NCBI RefSeq assembly: GCF_030704535.1
Contig: NC_081817.1
Coordinates: 16,480,501 to 16,544,500 of the forward strand
Reading direction: 5' to 3'
DNA length: 64,000 nucleotides
From: Vitis vinifera
Lineage: Eukaryota > Streptophyta > Magnoliopsida > Vitales > Vitaceae
In this document: in pieces, positions 1-11,220 of the stretch
Layout of the letters: each line of letters starts with the position of its first letter
How positions within the stretch are numbered: the first letter of the stretch is position 1
Notes under the pieces: model-generated
Database searches by the model: none
Seen by the model: the letters and a program-made list of their open reading frames with translations, nothing else
Told to the model about the DNA's origin: nothing
Made by a program: the position numbers and the translations under genes

Positions 1-1051
1 ACAATTGGGACTCAGCCGAGGCTATCGTGGCCTTACCCGTGCCATTAGCTGCATTTTTGCTAGCTCCACCATCTTTCCCATTCCCATCTCGTTGCCTCTT
101 GGCTTGTAATTCATGCCACCAATCTGGGTAGCCATGTAGTTTGAAGCATGTGTCTCGAGTATGCTTCGAATTTCCACAATGAGAGCATTTCATGTCATTG
201 GATGGGCCATTTGTCTTAGAAAATTTTCCATTCAATGACAGAGAGTTGGCTGCAATGGAGGGCCCTTGTTTGAGGCTTCGTGAAGCCATCACTGCTCCAG
301 CCGCCTCTTCTCCATTACTGGCTGTCATCACTGCCTGACGCACAGCTTCTCTACAAACATGGGCATATGCTTGTTCCACTGTGGGAAATGGCTTAAGCTG
401 CAACACATCACTTCTAATATTATCAAGTTTATCATCCAAACCATCAAGAAACGTATATACCTGATCCTCCTGCAGCATATTGTTAAAATGTTGGATATCT
501 GCTGGACATTGCATTGGATTGGGACGACGAAAATCAATCTCCCGCCATAGACCTTGGAGATCATTGTAGTATTTTTCTAGAGAGCCACTACCCTGCCTGA
601 GTCGCGCCACTCGTCGCCGGAGTTCATAAACTTGGGTTGCATCACTTCCATCAAAGTAAGTGGTTGCAATTGCATCCCAAACTTGCTTTGCCGTTGGAAA
701 CCGAATGAAGTTGCCAATAAGGGATGGATCCATCGAACCAATCAACCATCCTTTCACAGTTGCATTCTCAGTCCGCCACCTACGGAAGAAAGGGTCGGTT
801 GTTAATGGTTGAGAAAGGTCGTCGTTGATGTAGCCGAGTTTATCCTTGCCCGCGACATACATCTCTACGACTTGTGACCAGAGGGCGTAATTTGTGCCAT
901 CCAGTTTGATGCCAATCGGGGCAATTGCTGAGTCGGTGGCTGGAATGGACGTCAGAGCTTTACTCAAGGCTTCTGTCATCCTTGCCGTTAGTTCAGACAG
1001 TACAGATGGCGAGATTGAAGATTCACCCGAGTGCGGATCTATATCTGCCAT
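1..1051 (-). CDS. Copia-type Gag polyprotein, partial (C-terminus off the edge)
   Basis: The frame starts at the ATG at 1051-1049 and stays open for 350 codons to the left edge. The first residues are MADIDPHSGES. The central part reads like the plant Copia gag (UBN2/retrotran_gag) family, with ...LDGTNYALWSQVVEMYV and then VWDAIATTYFDGSDATQVYEL. Near codon 300 there is a perfect CCHC zinc knuckle, CSHCGNSKHTRDTC (CX2CX4HX4C), followed by FKLHGYPDWW. Gag packages element RNA into cytoplasmic virus-like particles. The start is the first ATG after the primer site and leader. The uninterrupted frame suggests a recent insertion; expression cannot be judged from sequence. Confidence 0.88.
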   Translation of the reverse strand, partial: MADIDPHSGESSISPSVLSELTARMTEALSKALTSIPATDSAIAPIGIKLDGTNYALWSQVVEMYVAGKDKLGYINDDLSQPLTTDPFFRRWRTENATVKGWLIGSMDPSLIGNFIRFPTAKQVWDAIATTYFDGSDATQVYELRRRVARLRQGSGSLEKYYNDLQGLWREIDFRRPNPMQCPADIQHFNNMLQEDQVYTFLDGLDDKLDNIRSDVLQLKPFPTVEQAYAHVCREAVRQAVMTASNGEEAAGAVMASRSLKQGPSIAANSLSLNGKFSKTNGPSNDMKCSHCGNSKHTRDTCFKLHGYPDWWHELQAKRQRDGNGKDGGASKNAANGTGKATIASAESQL

Positions 1052-1116
1052 GTGAAAAGAGTTTGGGCTCTGTTTTTAAGAAATTTGGTTGAACAGAGGG
1101 TAGAGGATCGAATTCT

Positions 1117-1128
1117 GCTCTGATACCA
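1117..1128 (-). other. Retrotransposon primer-binding site (tRNA-iMet)
   Basis: On the minus strand this reads TGGTATCAGAGC, the complement of the 3' end of plant initiator-Met tRNA and the usual Copia primer site. It directly abuts the LTR end at 1129. Confidence 0.9.
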
Positions 1129-1376
1129 TGTTGGTCTGAGATATTTTTTATTCTATATCAATTCATTAGAGTACAAGTGTATATATAGATAAAAGAAAAG
1201 GCTATACATGGACTACATGGATTATGGCTACCATTGCTGAGGGATTGCAGTGACTGATTGCAGTGATTGATTTTTCTCCTTTAATGGTTCAGAGAACAGC
1301 TCACGCCAACACAGTCATGGTTCAAAATATCAGTCGAGTCTGGTACAACTCGGCCGAAGCGAATAATCTTTCAACA
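1129..1376 (-). repeat. 5' long terminal repeat of the Copia element
   Basis: A 248-bp block that on the minus strand begins TGTTGAAAGATT and ends ACCAACA, giving the canonical TG...CA with TGTTG/CAACA inverted ends. A TATA-like tract (minus TATATATA, near 1171-1180) is a plausible U3 promoter. The outer flank CAAAC (1377-1381) would be one half of the 5-bp target duplication. Confidence 0.85.
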
Positions 1377-1381
1377 CAAAC

Positions 1382-3201
1382 CCAATTAAAAACTCGTTAA
1401 ACTTAGTCGCCTCCAATGAGATTCTTAGTGGACTCAGTCGAAATTACGAGTTCAATTGTTTAAAATCTAAATTTTCTCAAATTAAACATTTTTTTTTCTC
1501 TCTTTTATATCACAACAAAAGGCAACCAAAATTGAGAAATCTTTAATAAATATGAGAGATTTTCTTAAAAATAAATTTTTTTTCAAGACCCATAATCGTG
1601 AAGGATAAAAAGAAGAAAGAAAGTTTCATGTTGGTGATGTAGTTGTGGTGGCCAACCAGTAAGAAACATCACATTCTTTCATCGATGATGATCTTTGCAT
1701 GTTGGTGTTGCCTCTCCTTGCTCGATCTCTATTGTTTGGTTGTGTAGGTATCCCTTGGGATTCAGAATTAAAGAAAATGACTTAATGTATTGTTTTATAT
1801 AAAAATGATTTATTATTTCAAATGTTCATGTATTTACATCATTTTACCTTATATGACAATGGTGTTTGAAATTGGAAATTGGAAATTTGAAAATTAGTAT
1901 TTTACCATATATGCTAACCGTATTTGGAATTGAAAATTTAAAAATTAGTATTTTATATATTAAATATGGTATGAATGCCTTTAATTTAGGTAATATATTA
2001 TTTTATATGGTAATGGTATTATATAAGGCATATTATTTTATATATTAATTTATTGTTAATAATTTAAGAAATTATTTGATTTATTATTATGTCAATAATT
2101 TATTATTAAGTTTATTAGTTTTTTAATTCATTTAATTATATTAAAAAATTTTGAACTTTTAAGTATCTTATTTTGCGTATCTCCCGATACCAAACCGAGA
2201 TACCAATGTGCCTTAGAACCCTGGATTCAATGACCGATACCGCAATTTTGAACCATGATTGAAACATTTATATACCTGTATGATATTCAACATTTTCAAA
2301 TAAAAGATGATATTATACAAAATGAAGAATTTAATAATGTAAAAATATAATAACCTATAGAAAATAAGTAATAACAAAACATTTGTTTTATCCATGCAAA
2401 CCATACTAGCAAAAAACATTTTCTATGCTATTTGAATATTATCTAAAATAAAAATGACTAACATATAATAGTAGTAAACCACATAATAATGTAACTTGAT
2501 AGTGAGCTGATGGTTGGGAAGCTAAGCCAAAATGAGGTGGTGGTTAGTTAAAAGTATTGGTTTGTTGTGGCATGAAACTCTATATCATTGCCTTCAACTC
2601 CACCAATTGAGTGGTAGTTGTAGTCTTAAAACTCTATGATCTATCGTCGCAACTTCTTTGTCTCTTCATTAGGAAATTCAGTTGCACTCGAACACTTAAG
2701 TTGTGATTCATTTCCCAAACCTTGAATGTAACTTGATCACTTCTCGAGCACTCAATGAGTTGTCTCTAAGTCAGACAAGAGTATCAATCTTCAGGGTACT
2801 TTGCTCTTGAATGTCATGCATCTCTTCCTGGAAAATATGGTAAAATTTCAATTAGTAAAAATATTAAAATAATGTGATGCATCAAGAATCTATCATCTAT
2901 CTAGTTAAATTGGCACCTTCTTAAGATAAACAAGTCAATCAACATGTAAATATTAGCATATCAACCAAACTGATTAAAAAAATGTTCAGACCAAAGTCAA
3001 GAGCTATCCAATTCATACAGTACAACAATATAACTAGCGTGAACATACCAAACCAAATTGCTCTGTTATACACAACAAGCACACAATAAAACCAAACCAA
3101 AAGCCTAAATTATCACCAGAGAGCAACATACTACCAAAAAATAAGCCTTCAACACAAATTTTTTAGTTGAACACGAGAAAAACAAAACCTAGAGCGTGGC
3201 A
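1382..3201. other. AT-rich intergenic sequence, no gene
   Basis: I find no coding region here. At 1862-1960 a roughly 50-bp stretch with the core AAAATTAGTATTTTA occurs twice. At 2175-2260 there are several GATACC/GAGATACC words of the kind seen in degenerate DNA-transposon ends. At 2770-2835 a minus-strand segment has an AG acceptor-like tract and a short open frame ending in TGA, which I could not assign. Confidence 0.6.
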
Positions 3202-3207
3202 ACTCAC

Positions 3208-3477
3208 TTGACAGCCGCTCACGCGGATTCTGCAGAGCCTCCCGAAGAAACTGATCCACTTGGTTGACAGAGTCCTCGGAAATCATCCCAGAACCGACGA
3301 AGACAACAAAGCCGGAGCAGAAGCAGAAGCTGAAGCTGGTACCGAGGCATCGAGAGAGGAAGAGGAAGAGGCATCTTTCTTGGAGGATGAACAAGAGAGC
3401 ATCAATCTGCTCATGCTCTCGTCCAAATCAGCGACCTCCCAGGACTCAGGGGCTCCGAGATCGTGAATGTAAAACAT
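3208..3477 (-). pseudogene. Orphan first exon of an R3H-domain protein, frameshifted
   Basis: Translated from ATG 3477, the frame gives MFYIHDLGAPESWEVADLDE, then an acidic/serine-rich linker, and hits a stop near 3283. The next frame continues with SEDSVNQVDQFLREALQNPR and ERLS, then a good splice donor, GTGAGT (3207-3202). The block just before the R3H domain of plant R3H/SUZ single-stranded nucleic-acid-binding proteins has this form, and PESWEVADLDE matches their N-terminus as I remember it. A one-base shift between the two parts, and no recognisable R3H exons downstream, argue for a broken gene fragment rather than a working gene. A sequencing error with distant exons is less likely. Confidence 0.55.
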
Positions 3478-3509
3478 AAGATGTTATTTGGTAAAGTAAT
3501 GTTCTTAAT

Positions 3510-4065
3510 TGTTGTATCTTAGAGGTAGGATGTTTTGTTCCCTTCTACATTATGTTCATCTTTGAAGAGGGTGAATTTAGTTTAAAGACGATACTTTGTC
3601 AGAACTTAACCACTTTAGTGCGATAAGTACCCTATTTCAGTTTTGTTTTCTTTATTGCTTTGTTAGTTTTAGGCTTAGTTATGTTGTCTAAGACTAAATT
3701 CTTAGATTTTTATTTAACATTGAGTCCACTATAGTAGTCATACCCATTGTTGCATTTAAGTGTGTTGTAACCTTTATGTTATTGCATCTAGGTTTGTAGC
3801 CTTCTTCCTATTGCAATTATTGTACATCTTTTAAAGGTTCTTCTAAGTCTCAACTTTTCTTACCGTTCAAACTTTATTTTACTTTATCTAAAAAGTACAC
3901 TTTAGATAAGATTCTGATTGTTGAATCTTGGAGGTAAGATGCTAATTTCATAGTACATTGAGATTGATCTTAAAAGAAGACAAATCTACTTTAAAGAGAG
4001 TGTTCTATTGCACCTCGATGACACTAATCTAACAAGTGCCCTAATTTCAATTTTTAACAGTCCCA
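3510..4065. repeat. Diverged direct repeat pair about 400 bp apart
   Basis: The segment near 3513-3645 (TTGTATCTTAGAGGTAGGATG ... AGTACCCTATTTCAG) recurs near 3922-4055 (TTGAATCTTGGAGGTAAGATG ... AGTGCCCTAATTTCA) in the same order with many substitutions. No coding capacity. It could be part of an old, unrecognised transposon. Confidence 0.5.
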
Positions 4066-4069
4066 TTTA

Positions 4070-5359
4070 TACTATTTTGGGTTTAAATTAGTTCATTTTT
4101 TTTACCCCAAAGTTGAGATGTAAGGAAATATAAATATGTTAAATATCATTTCTATCCCAATAGTAGGTTGTAAGAAACTTAAGGCTATTGTTCATTCCCA
4201 AGTTCAAGGTGAAAAATTTGAGAAAAAAATTTGGAAAAAAATATTTTAAATGAAATTTTCTTTGGAAGATTTTAAAGAAAAAAACTTAAATTATTTAGTA
4301 ATTTATTTTCCTTAAATTTTCATTAGTTTCTTTTAGGAAAATGGGAACAAAAATATTTTAATATTTTCTCATTTTCTTTCTTTATGTTATATATGTTTGG
4401 TTTTCAATTTTTATTTTTTATTTTTTTGAAGAAAAATATGAGAAAAAATAGAGAGAAAAATAAAAAAGAAAAAAGAAAAAAGATAATAAAAAATAAAAAT
4501 AGATTTAAAATCAATATATTAGTATTTTATACTACTTCAAACTCATTCCCCTTATTTTAATTCTTTTATATAAAGATTAAATGTAAAAGTATATAAGTTT
4601 TTAACTAATTTTAATTATATATGATTTTTTTTCACATTTTTAACAATAAAACATATATGAGAAAATCATTTTCCAAGTTCCATTTGATTCCAATTGCTAA
4701 AAACAATATTAAAAAATGATTTGTTTTTTTTAATATTTTGTTATACTACGAAAATATCATTAAAGTATAATGCAACCTTGATAAATTATACTAAAAAAAT
4801 TTTGAAGACTTTGATAAATAATATTTTTTGTCGGTTTTGGGGTCATCGTGTTCAATTAATAATTCAATAAATTTATTAGATGATACATTATAGAAAAAAG
4901 TGTAATTTGGCATAAGACTCACTTACTATATAAATTAATAATTTTTTAATATGTAACTAAATCCATATGATTTATTTAGGAAACGTTTGTAAAATATGTA
5001 TAATGTTACTTGTTTAAATAAATAAGTGCTATATATTTCAAAAAATGAATACTTTGAAAAATTAGATATATTAATTTTATTTGTTTAGACAAAATACATA
5101 AAAAAAAAAAAAAAAATAGCCCGTTCATAAAAAATAATAAAATAAAATAATAATTCACTTAATTACAATAAAACGATATTAGATATAATATTTTAAGAAA
5201 ATAAGAAATTCCTTAATAAATTAATATTTTATCAATTAAAAATTTGTTTAATTAATATATTTTCTTTGGAGTGGTGGTTAAAAACTTATATATTTTAAAA
5301 TTAATTAATCTTTATATTTAAATGAAAGAGTTAAAAATAAGGAAAATAAGTTTAAATAT
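4070..5359. other. AT-rich intergenic sequence containing a MITE-like relic
   Basis: Very AT-rich and without coding signal. The part at about 4390-4690 starts with TATGTTTGGTTTTCA, runs through purine-rich GAAAAATA tracts and TACTACTTCAAACTCATT, and ends with GAGAAAATCATTTTCC. It is related to about 37600-37830 and more loosely to 6417-6705. There is an A16 run at 5101-5116. Confidence 0.5.
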
Positions 5360-5992
5360 ATAAAATAATTTATTAATGTTAAGAGAGTGTTTAGTAAAAC
5401 TTAGTACTTATTATTTAATAATTTAAGTTAACTTTAAATTAAATTATTTTTTAGTTATTGACTTAAAATTTGATGCTTAAATTAAAGTTGCTTGATAAAA
5501 AGTAATTAGTTTTAATATATAAAAATAATTTATTAATACTAAAGGTATTTAGTAAAACTTAATACTTATTACTTAATTATTTAAGTTAATTTTAAATTAA
5601 ATTATTTTTTAGTTGTTAACTTAAAATTTATTACTTAATTTTTGCTTTTAAGTATTAAGGTTGTTTGATAAAATTAATTTAAAATTTATTTTAAATCATC
5701 AAATTAACATATTTATCCTTATGAATTATAATTAAGACAAAATATGTCAAACAACAACGAAGATTATAAAGTAACAAAAAAGATAATGGAGATACTTAGG
5801 ATATACGATGATAAAAAAGTAAAATAAAGATATGAACTTAAAAATAAATTAATTATTTTAATTTATTACTTGAAATTATTTTTTACTCTAAACCATATCA
5901 TTAAGATATTTTATAAAAAAAAATACTTAACTTACCACTTAAATTAAGTTATTAAATTACTTTAAATTATTAAATTAGTTTACCTAACATTG
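5360..5992. repeat. hAT-like MITE relic, partly duplicated in tandem
   Basis: Two tandem copies of a segment (near 5360-5516 and 5517-5675) carry TTTAGTAAAACTTA followed by related AT-rich sequence. The unit ends near 5992 with TTTACCTAACATTG, an imperfect inverted match to its beginning. It shares long motifs such as TTTTAAATCATCAAATTAACATATTTA with the better preserved element at 59888-60396, so both belong to one miniature inverted-repeat family. Confidence 0.6.
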
Positions 5993-6416
5993 TTTATTTT
6001 TGTCCGTAATTTTTTCTCAACATGGTATATTTCATTGCCATAATGGGTAGTCACCCATTGGAAAAAAATATATATATATTTTCATTATTTTTGTACTCAT
6101 AATCTCTGCATATGGTGGCACCTCCTTTCGAGAGCACAAGTGAGTCCAAGCCTTCACTGTAAAAAGTAAAAACGCACCACCACGATGACATTATTTCCTC
6201 ACCAAGATCATCAAACTTCTGCGCGTAGCATGAACCATTCTCACCACCTGTTTGACCAAATTCCCCACCCAGTCATAACCCTAAAAGATTGCAGAGATTT
6301 TCGAAGGGCAACTGATTTAAATAGAAAAATATATATGTAACATAGAATAAACCCTAGGGAAACAAAACCATGATAAAATTATTTTTATACCCATCTTCCA
6401 ACGCATTTCATTTAGG

Positions 6417-6705
6417 GTATGTTTGGTTATTGAAAATTATGAATACAAATAAGAGGGAATGAAAATACAGAAAAAAGTAAAAAAAAAAAAAAAAAATGGA
6501 TAAAATGAAAAAATAATAATAATAATAAATTATTTTATATGCTATTTTAAATTTATTTCATTTATTTTTCTTCAATAATTTAAAAATATATAAATTTCTT
6601 ATTAATGTTAATTATATTTGATTTTTTTTCATATTAAAATCAAATGTGATAAAAAAAAATTCCTCAATATTTTTTTTCTTAGTATTTTTGGAAACCAAAT
6701 ATAGC
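6417..6705. repeat. MITE-like element with GTTTGGTT termini
   Basis: It begins GGGTATGTTTGGTTATTG and ends GGAAACCAAATATAGC. The outer 12-13 bases are an imperfect inverted repeat (GTATGTTTGGTT against CTATATTTGGTT). The interior is purine- then pyrimidine-rich, like the relics near 4390-4690 and 37600-37830. No coding capacity, so non-autonomous if it is a transposon. Confidence 0.5.
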
Positions 6706-8410
6706 TTTACTTTTTTCTTTTATATAAAAATTAAATAATTTGAAAATACACAAGTCTCTTACTAATTTTAATTTTTGTTTCTTTCTTATTTTTCTAGATA
6801 AATTAAACATGACAAAAATTTTCCCCGTAATATTCTGTTCTTCCATTTCTTAGCACCTTTGGCGAACCACCCATGAACCAAAACGAACACCATCTTCATT
6901 CGCTGGCAAATAATGAGGATTCAACAAGGATTTCTCTCTTATATGTTCTTCAAAAAGAACAAAAAAAAAACACTCAAACTATGGATTTTCAAATTATTTA
7001 ATCTTTATATCAAAATAAAAAATTTAATAAAATGAGATGGAAAAAAACATATACAACTAATTTATTAATTTTAAATTTAATTTTTATTTCTATTTTCTAT
7101 TTTCTTTCCCTCAAAATTTTCAGGAATGAAACATAACATAAAGATTTTGGCCAAGGATGATTTGCAGTGGAGCTATAGTTCTCTTGATGGTGCAAGCACA
7201 GTGTTTGGTACGGAGAAACAAGGTTGGGGTTGGTTTGAAGAACAAAATATGATCGATATAGTTAGGAAAATATCAAACACAATATTTTTTCCTTATAAAC
7301 GAAGAAACTAGACTATGAATGCATTTGAGAGTGATTTTAGAAAACGTTTTTAATATTCCTAACACTTGAATTATAAAAATTTTCGAGTATTAGAAATGTT
7401 AAAAGCGCTTTATAGAATTACTATCAATCAGACTCTATATCAGACCTAATTCCCAAGTTCATAATCATTCATGTGATATATGTATATATAGATAATTCAA
7501 CTTAGTCTAACCCGCAGTGGCCTTTAATCAATCATGCAAAGCTTAGAACAAGAAAATGAAGAAAAATTAGAGAAACAAAGAAACTGGATACAAGTAATAT
7601 CACCATCTTAGGAACCCTTTTGGAAAGACCTATAAAATACATAGACCACAATTTACAAGTATATCAGCAAACAGTTTGTGGCGAAATAACTGTTGTGAAT
7701 TTCTCCCAGTTGATGAACAATACCAATACCAGGAGTCATGACCCGAGTTCTGAAATGAAATAACTAAAAAAGAATCAATTTCCTAAAATGAGATGTAAGC
7801 CAACATTAATAGCAAACACAAGCTGCTTCTGGTACAAGAGCTTGAGCATTCATTATTCTACAAATCTACGAATCTGTTGCCTCATTATTATCAAGGTTAC
7901 CAGAATTGCAAGTCCGATGTGTTAAAACAAACTTGAAGTCCTGAAAATAGCCTTCACCAGATAATCATCAGAAAGAAATCTCTTTGCCGAAACCTTTTCA
8001 TATGCTTCCAAGCCATTTGTATCACCGATCAAGCGCCACATGAGAAGTCATGCAGAAGTTTTTATTCCTCCTTGAAGACAATGAAAATAGGCTGGAAAAT
8101 TTTCAATTCTTACAAGCAGGGAATAGATGCCAATTGAGCCAAATCTTGATCCGTCATTGTCAAAAATCATTGAATAATCTAACCCCCCTCTCCCTTGGCT
8201 CGGCCAAAGTCCTTCAGTGTACATCTTTTGTTATGCTATTCACTTGTATCTCCCTGGCGTACATCTTCATTTTGCTATCCACAAAATTCTACTTTTTTCC
8301 CAGCAACAAATCTAGCAGTGGGGTTAAATCTCCTAAATTCCAATATAAGCATTATGCAGGTAGTATCAATCTTCCCGTAGGCCTATGAACTACTAACACC
8401 CATCAAGAGA
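6706..8410. other. Intergenic and 3' flank of the PPR gene
   Basis: The left part is AT-rich and shows more fragments resembling the preceding MITE. The right part (about 7600-8410) is less AT-rich and lies just downstream of the minus-strand PPR gene, so it probably holds its 3' UTR. A 61-codon plus-strand frame at 7126-7311 has no recognisable domain and I do not call it a gene. Confidence 0.5.
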
Positions 8411-9754
8411 TCATTCAGTATGGGGCTTGGTCCCAAGATCTACCCTTGGTTTAGCAGAAAGCCCTTTTGCTAACATCTCTTCCTCATACTTCCGAGCCAA
8501 ATCTACCATACCCTTCTGCACTAAAGCATCAATAAGAGCATTATACGCACACGCATCCGGACTACACCCTTGTTCTTCCATCTTCTTCCAAACGATAAAA
8601 ACAGGTCGAAGAAATCCCCACCTCCCAAACTTCTTCATAAGCATCACGTAAGTGTCCATCCTAGGCCTAACCCCACTATTGATCATCCTATCAAACGTCC
8701 TAAGAATCTGTTTAGGCTTCTCAATACACCCGAAAAAGCAGTGATAAGTAATCACGTTTGGTGCATAACCCTTCTCACGCATTTGATCGAACACCCCATA
8801 GGCTTCTCTAATTCTCCCATTTTCACACAACAGCTTGATAATTGTATTGTAAGTCACAACATTGGGCTCACAACCCACCTCTTTCATCTCGCGAAATACC
8901 CGAATTGAAAAATCGACACCCTCGGAAAGACCAATGGCACGAATGACCGTGTTATACGCCACAACATCCAGCCTAATTCCCTTCTTCTTCATCTCCTTAT
9001 ACAATTTCACGGCCCTCCATGGCTTCCCACTCTTGCACTGTATATCCATATATATCGAATAAGAATATAGACTTTTACAAACACCTCTCCTATCCATCTC
9101 TTCCCAAAACTCCCTACACTTCTTCCACCACCCCATTTTGAACCACCCACGAAGAATAATGTTATAAATTTTCACATCATCGTTAAAAACCAAGTCTTTG
9201 CTCTCTTTTAGGAACAATTCTTCAGCTTCTATTACATGCTTATACTCACAAAGCGCGTCAATCAAATTCGAATACGAAGTTTCATCCCTCAGATTAAACT
9301 CCTCAGTTCTATAATAAGCATTCATCGCTTCTTCAACTAGATGCGCCGCTGCATAGCGCTTGAACACGAAACGAAAAGTGACATGGTTGGGGTACGCAAC
9401 TGGGTCTGCTTTCATGCGTTGGATCAAAACCCATATGAGATCGAATTCGAAAAACTTGCCCAGAATGTCAATCATGCCATTGTAGGTATCAGTGGTGTGA
9501 TTGAAGCCGCATTGGGTTTGAACCCAATCGAAGAACTCGAGTGCGCGTTTCCAGTCATTGGCGTAGCAGGAGAGAGTTTGGCGCACAGTGGAGTGGTCAA
9601 AACTGGTTGAATTTGGGGAGATTATAGGGTTTGATAGAGGCTCTGGTTCAATGGGTTTGAAGGGTTTTGTGGAAAAGGATTGAGTGAATGGATAAAGAAG
9701 AGTTTGAATGCATCGAAACGAATTGCGGTGCCGAGGAGAGATCAAAGAAAGCAT
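8411..9754 (-). CDS. Pentatricopeptide repeat protein, P class, probably mitochondrial (At1g80550-like)
   Basis: A single-exon gene for an RNA-binding PPR protein of 447 residues, ending in KPHTE and TGA. Tandem 35-residue repeats of the P class are clear from about residue 195 to the C-terminus, for example VVAYNTVIRAIGLSEGVDF and VVTYNTIIKLLCENG, each followed by a second helix ending in GxxPN or similar. No E or DYW extension follows, so RNA stabilisation, splicing or translation in an organelle is more likely than editing. I chose the ATG at 9754, whose first residues MLSLISPRHRNSF resemble a mitochondrial presequence; the same frame extends to an upstream ATG at 9826, which would add 24 acidic, non-presequence-like residues. 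Order and wording of the repeats match Arabidopsis At1g80550 as I remember it. Full length, no damage seen. Confidence 0.93.
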   Translation of the reverse strand: MLSLISPRHRNSFRCIQTLLYPFTQSFSTKPFKPIEPEPLSNPIISPNSTSFDHSTVRQTLSCYANDWKRALEFFDWVQTQCGFNHTTDTYNGMIDILGKFFEFDLIWVLIQRMKADPVAYPNHVTFRFVFKRYAAAHLVEEAMNAYYRTEEFNLRDETSYSNLIDALCEYKHVIEAEELFLKESKDLVFNDDVKIYNIILRGWFKMGWWKKCREFWEEMDRRGVCKSLYSYSIYMDIQCKSGKPWRAVKLYKEMKKKGIRLDVVAYNTVIRAIGLSEGVDFSIRVFREMKEVGCEPNVVTYNTIIKLLCENGRIREAYGVFDQMREKGYAPNVITYHCFFGCIEKPKQILRTFDRMINSGVRPRMDTYVMLMKKFGRWGFLRPVFIVWKKMEEQGCSPDACAYNALIDALVQKGMVDLARKYEEEMLAKGLSAKPRVDLGTKPHTE

Positions 9755-11052
9755 TGCCAATGTAATGACTTTGCACTCTGATTCTCTTTCATCTGTAGTT
9801 TCTTCGAAGCGGCTGAGCAGTGGCAAAGAGATTCGGATTTTTTAATAAATAAATGTACAGTAATTTCTATTTTTTTATCAATATCAAAATTTTCATTAGT
9901 TGTCTCAAATAAATATGATAAAGCTAAATATTTTTTTGCTGGAGTTTCAGACTTTTTTTCTTTCTCAGAATTTTTTTTGGGTGGATTGAAATATTGCCCC
10001 GTTTTGTTTATACATAAAATTAAATAAAAATAATTTAATTTCAATTATTTTCCTTTCATTTAAAATGAAATATTAGTTTATTTCTCATAAAAAGAAAATA
10101 AAAAATTATAAAAAATATGTACTTAATGTAGTCTATAAACCATTAATAAATATAGCATCTTGTGTTAATTAAGGGTAAGGGTTTATGATTTAGAGTTTAA
10201 GGTTTAAAACTTATGATTTAGGGCTTAGGGTATATTGTTCAAAATTCAAGGTTTAGTTATAGGTTTAGGATTAAGGGTTCAAGTTTTGATTTTAAGGCGA
10301 CAAGAGCACCACAAAAAAAGGACAGAGATATCACCGATGGTAAAGGTAGCAGCATCTAAGCTAGTATCTAGGCCAGTTGGCTTCATCGACTCAGCAATTG
10401 AAGTAGTTGATCTTGAACCAATTTGTTCATCAATTGCCCCATTACCCGGTAAACTCTCCTGGATCAATAGCATTGGATCGGGAATGTGGCCATTTCATTA
10501 TAGCCCATTGATCCATGACAAATAGAGACTCTTCGACTAAGACATTGCCTTTCTATTTGTAGATTGTTCACATTTCACTGGCCAGGTTCGAAACTCTCTT
10601 CACTTCGCCCCATCATGCAAGATATAGGAGATTGGGAAAAATAAAATTGTCAGTCTAGACTGGGAAATGAAATTCATAGAGCCCCCAAGTGTTTTCGTTG
10701 TGGATTGCCAGCTCCACGCCAACATGCTACTAAAATTTAGGTAACACGAGAGATGGGTATGAGTTGGTCATCCAAGCAACTAACCTGGTAGGTTAGTCGG
10801 GTTGGTTCTCCCCGTCTATGAAGTCGCATTTGACTCACCACCAGCATATGAATCAAAGTAGTAGAAATTTCAATTTCAGTGTGGAAAATTCCAGCAGTAG
10901 TTTTCCCTTCTTTCCTTTCCAGGTTTAAGGGTGTCGGCTCTAGATAGATTGGTTACCAAACTTCAACTATGTCTGATACCAACTGCAACAAAGACCCCAT
11001 ACTTACTTACATATGAAGTAATGTGACCTTTCATAAGCTAGTCTTAACTTAA
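9755..11052. other. Intergenic, 5' flank of the PPR gene
   Basis: No gene recognised. A 96-codon plus-strand frame (10235-10525) crosses the telomere-like repeat and has no known domain. At 10971-10982 the minus strand reads TTGGTATCAGAC, one base from the Copia initiator-Met primer site, a possible relic of a lost Copia element. Confidence 0.45.
10165..10290 (+). repeat. Degenerate telomere-like (TTTAGGG-type) repeat
   Basis: About ten irregular words related to the plant telomere heptamer TTTAGGG occur in tandem, such as AAGGGTTTATGATTTAGAG and GATTTAGGGCTTAGGG. Units vary in length and sequence, so this is an old interstitial array or a chance AT-rich derivative, not a telomere. Confidence 0.45.
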
Positions 11053-11220
11053 TTTGTTCCTAAGGGTCATATACAATGCACATCAAGACTGGGATGATCT
11101 CCATCGACATTCAATATTTCTTCAGATTCAGGTAAAACAGGTCAAATGCTCACTCTTGGTTTACTCACCGACAACACATAGTTGTGCTTCACCTCTAAGA
11201 ATCCTTGCAACTTCCTTCAC

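Larger units (their letters stand above)
1..1376 (-). mobile_element. Copia LTR retrotransposon, 5' end only
   Basis: The 5' part of a Ty1/Copia element, read leftward and cut by the window edge. In minus-strand order it has a 248-bp LTR (1376-1129), a primer-binding site (1128-1117), a short leader, and a gag frame open from 1051 to the edge. All expected 5' parts are present in the right order and gag has no stop or frameshift, so this may be a young copy. Its pol region and 3' LTR lie outside the window. Confidence 0.88.

Noticed and set aside
7126..7311. 61-codon plus-strand frame
   Set aside because: Short, no recognisable domain, in AT-rich DNA between MITE relics.
9341..9610. 89-codon plus-strand frame opposite the PPR gene
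   Set aside because: Antisense shadow of the PPR coding sequence.
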